From: Bacteroidota bacterium
GTDB taxonomy: Bacteria > Bacteroidota > Bacteroidia > Bacteroidales > UBA1556
NCBI GenBank assembly: GCA_003973505.1
Contig: QNXT01000036.1
Coordinates: forward strand, 1-24,503
Length of the DNA stretch: 24,503 bases
Direction: 5' to 3'
The notes under the pieces are model-generated. The model made no database searches, was not told the DNA's origin, and saw nothing but the letters and a program-made list of their open reading frames with translations. The position numbers were made by a program, and so were the translations under genes. Position 1 is the stretch's first letter; each line of letters opens with the position of its first letter. Shown here one piece after another: positions 23,788-24,503 of this stretch.

Positions 23788-24503
23788 ATGCAAGCATTAA
23801 AAATTATTATTGCTGAAGAGGTTTCCAATTTGGAAATTGATTTGCAAAATCGTTTAACACGAATGGGATTTGAGGTTTTAGCTTTGGTGTCTTCGCCAAA
23901 AGATGTACTTGAGCTATTAGCAAACAAAAAGGCAGATTTGGTATTGATGGATACCTATTCAGATTTAGCACCAAATGGTTTTAATGTTGCAAAAGAAATT
24001 CAGGAGAAATATGATATACCAGTGGTCTTTCTATCGGGAGAGGATCGTAAAGATTTTTCCAAAGAAATTGAAACCTTTGGGCCTTGCGTGTTTATGAATA
24101 AACCTGTGAGTGATAATGAATTGCGAGCTAATATTATAATGGCTACTCAAAAAGATTCGTTGCCAACAAAAGCGAATTCAGAAGCAGCTTCGGTTCAATC
24201 ACCTTATATTTTTGTTCGAGCCGACTATCGTTTGAATAAAATCAGGCTAACGGATATTTACTATTTGGAAGCAAAAAAAGATTATGTGATTATACATACT
24301 ACCGATAATGTTTATACAGTTCATGCTACGATGAAAGACATGATGAAGGTTCTGTCGAATAGTTTATTTATTCGTACACACCGTTCATATATTGTAAATA
24401 TTGATAAAGTGTTTTCTATTAAATATCCCGATTTAATTATAGAGAATAAGATGAAAACCATCCCAATAGGAGGGCTTTATCGTAAATCATTTTTTGAGAA
24501 AAT
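23788..24503 (+). CDS. LytTR-type response regulator (partial, runs off the right edge)
   Basis: The 238 visible codons give a receiver domain (1-120) and a LytTR DNA-binding domain (~140 onward). The receiver keeps the acidic pocket E10-E11, the phospho-acceptor D55 in LVLMDTYSD, a serine switch residue S83 (FLSGED) and the conserved K105 in NKP. The LytTR part shows IRLTDIYYLEAKKDYVIIHT, VHATMKDMMKVL and FIRTHRSYIVNIDKV, typical of this family, which binds direct repeats upstream of targets. Only the last few residues are lacking. No histidine kinase is visible; it would be cut off to the right or unlinked. It is divergent from the GloVer protein gene; regulation of that gene is possible but not shown. 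Confidence 0.9.
   Translation, partial: MQALKIIIAEEVSNLEIDLQNRLTRMGFEVLALVSSPKDVLELLANKKADLVLMDTYSDLAPNGFNVAKEIQEKYDIPVVFLSGEDRKDFSKEIETFGPCVFMNKPVSDNELRANIIMATQKDSLPTKANSEAASVQSPYIFVRADYRLNKIRLTDIYYLEAKKDYVIIHTTDNVYTVHATMKDMMKVLSNSLFIRTHRSYIVNIDKVFSIKYPDLIIENKMKTIPIGGLYRKSFFEK

Overview
The window comes from a member of the Bacteroidota. The evidence is a secreted protein with a type IX secretion (T9SS) C-terminal sorting domain, a Bacteroidota-style TamB, the long (320-residue) form of NusB, several promoter -7 boxes of the form TAnnTTTG, a near absence of Shine-Dalgarno sequences, and an AT-rich base composition. Class or genus cannot be fixed from the sequence. There are no rRNA or tRNA genes, CRISPR arrays, transposases or phage genes that I can see. 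Most of the window is ordinary chromosomal housekeeping.

Layout. 1-1783 (-): N-terminal half of a TamB-like envelope protein, running off the left edge. 1798-2715: a 0.9-kb gene-free stretch holding two fold-back (imperfect inverted repeat) elements and an 18-bp palindrome. 2730-3425 (+): outer-membrane beta-barrel protein. 3428-5772 (-): murF and anmK, 2 bp apart, pairing peptidoglycan precursor synthesis with recycling. 5944-6463 (+): a type II toxin-antitoxin pair. 6631-9290 (+): nusB, a radical SAM enzyme, and a gene overlapping it that is split by a frameshift. 9357-11623 (-): manA and an M23 peptidase lipoprotein. 11624-12138: intergenic, with another fold-back element. 12139-13921 (+): LOG-family phosphoribohydrolase, a small P-loop kinase and dCMP deaminase, a likely nucleotide-metabolism cluster. 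14016-19961 (-): a probable operon of a 1132-residue propeller/beta-barrel outer-membrane protein, a half-size TSUP transporter, an M20 amidohydrolase and a full-size TSUP transporter. 20121-20765 (+): MBL-fold hydrolase. 20841-23579 (-): GloVer-repeat T9SS cargo protein. 23788-24503 (+): LytTR response regulator, running off the right edge.

No gene cluster here is convincingly a new defence or biosynthetic system. The observations most worth following are: (1) the radical SAM gene translationally overlapping a DUF6873/GME-fold-like gene, the latter frameshifted within a 17-nt interval; (2) the P-loop kinase next to dCMP deaminase, which mirrors the domain order of fungal Dcd1, with a pair of near-identical palindromes in the gap between them; (3) the fold-back elements, which look like dispersed non-coding repeats; (4) three genes whose -7 box lies only 4-6 nt before the ATG, suggesting leaderless mRNAs; and (5) the large outer-membrane protein whose peptidase-MA-like domain lacks the zinc-binding HExxH.
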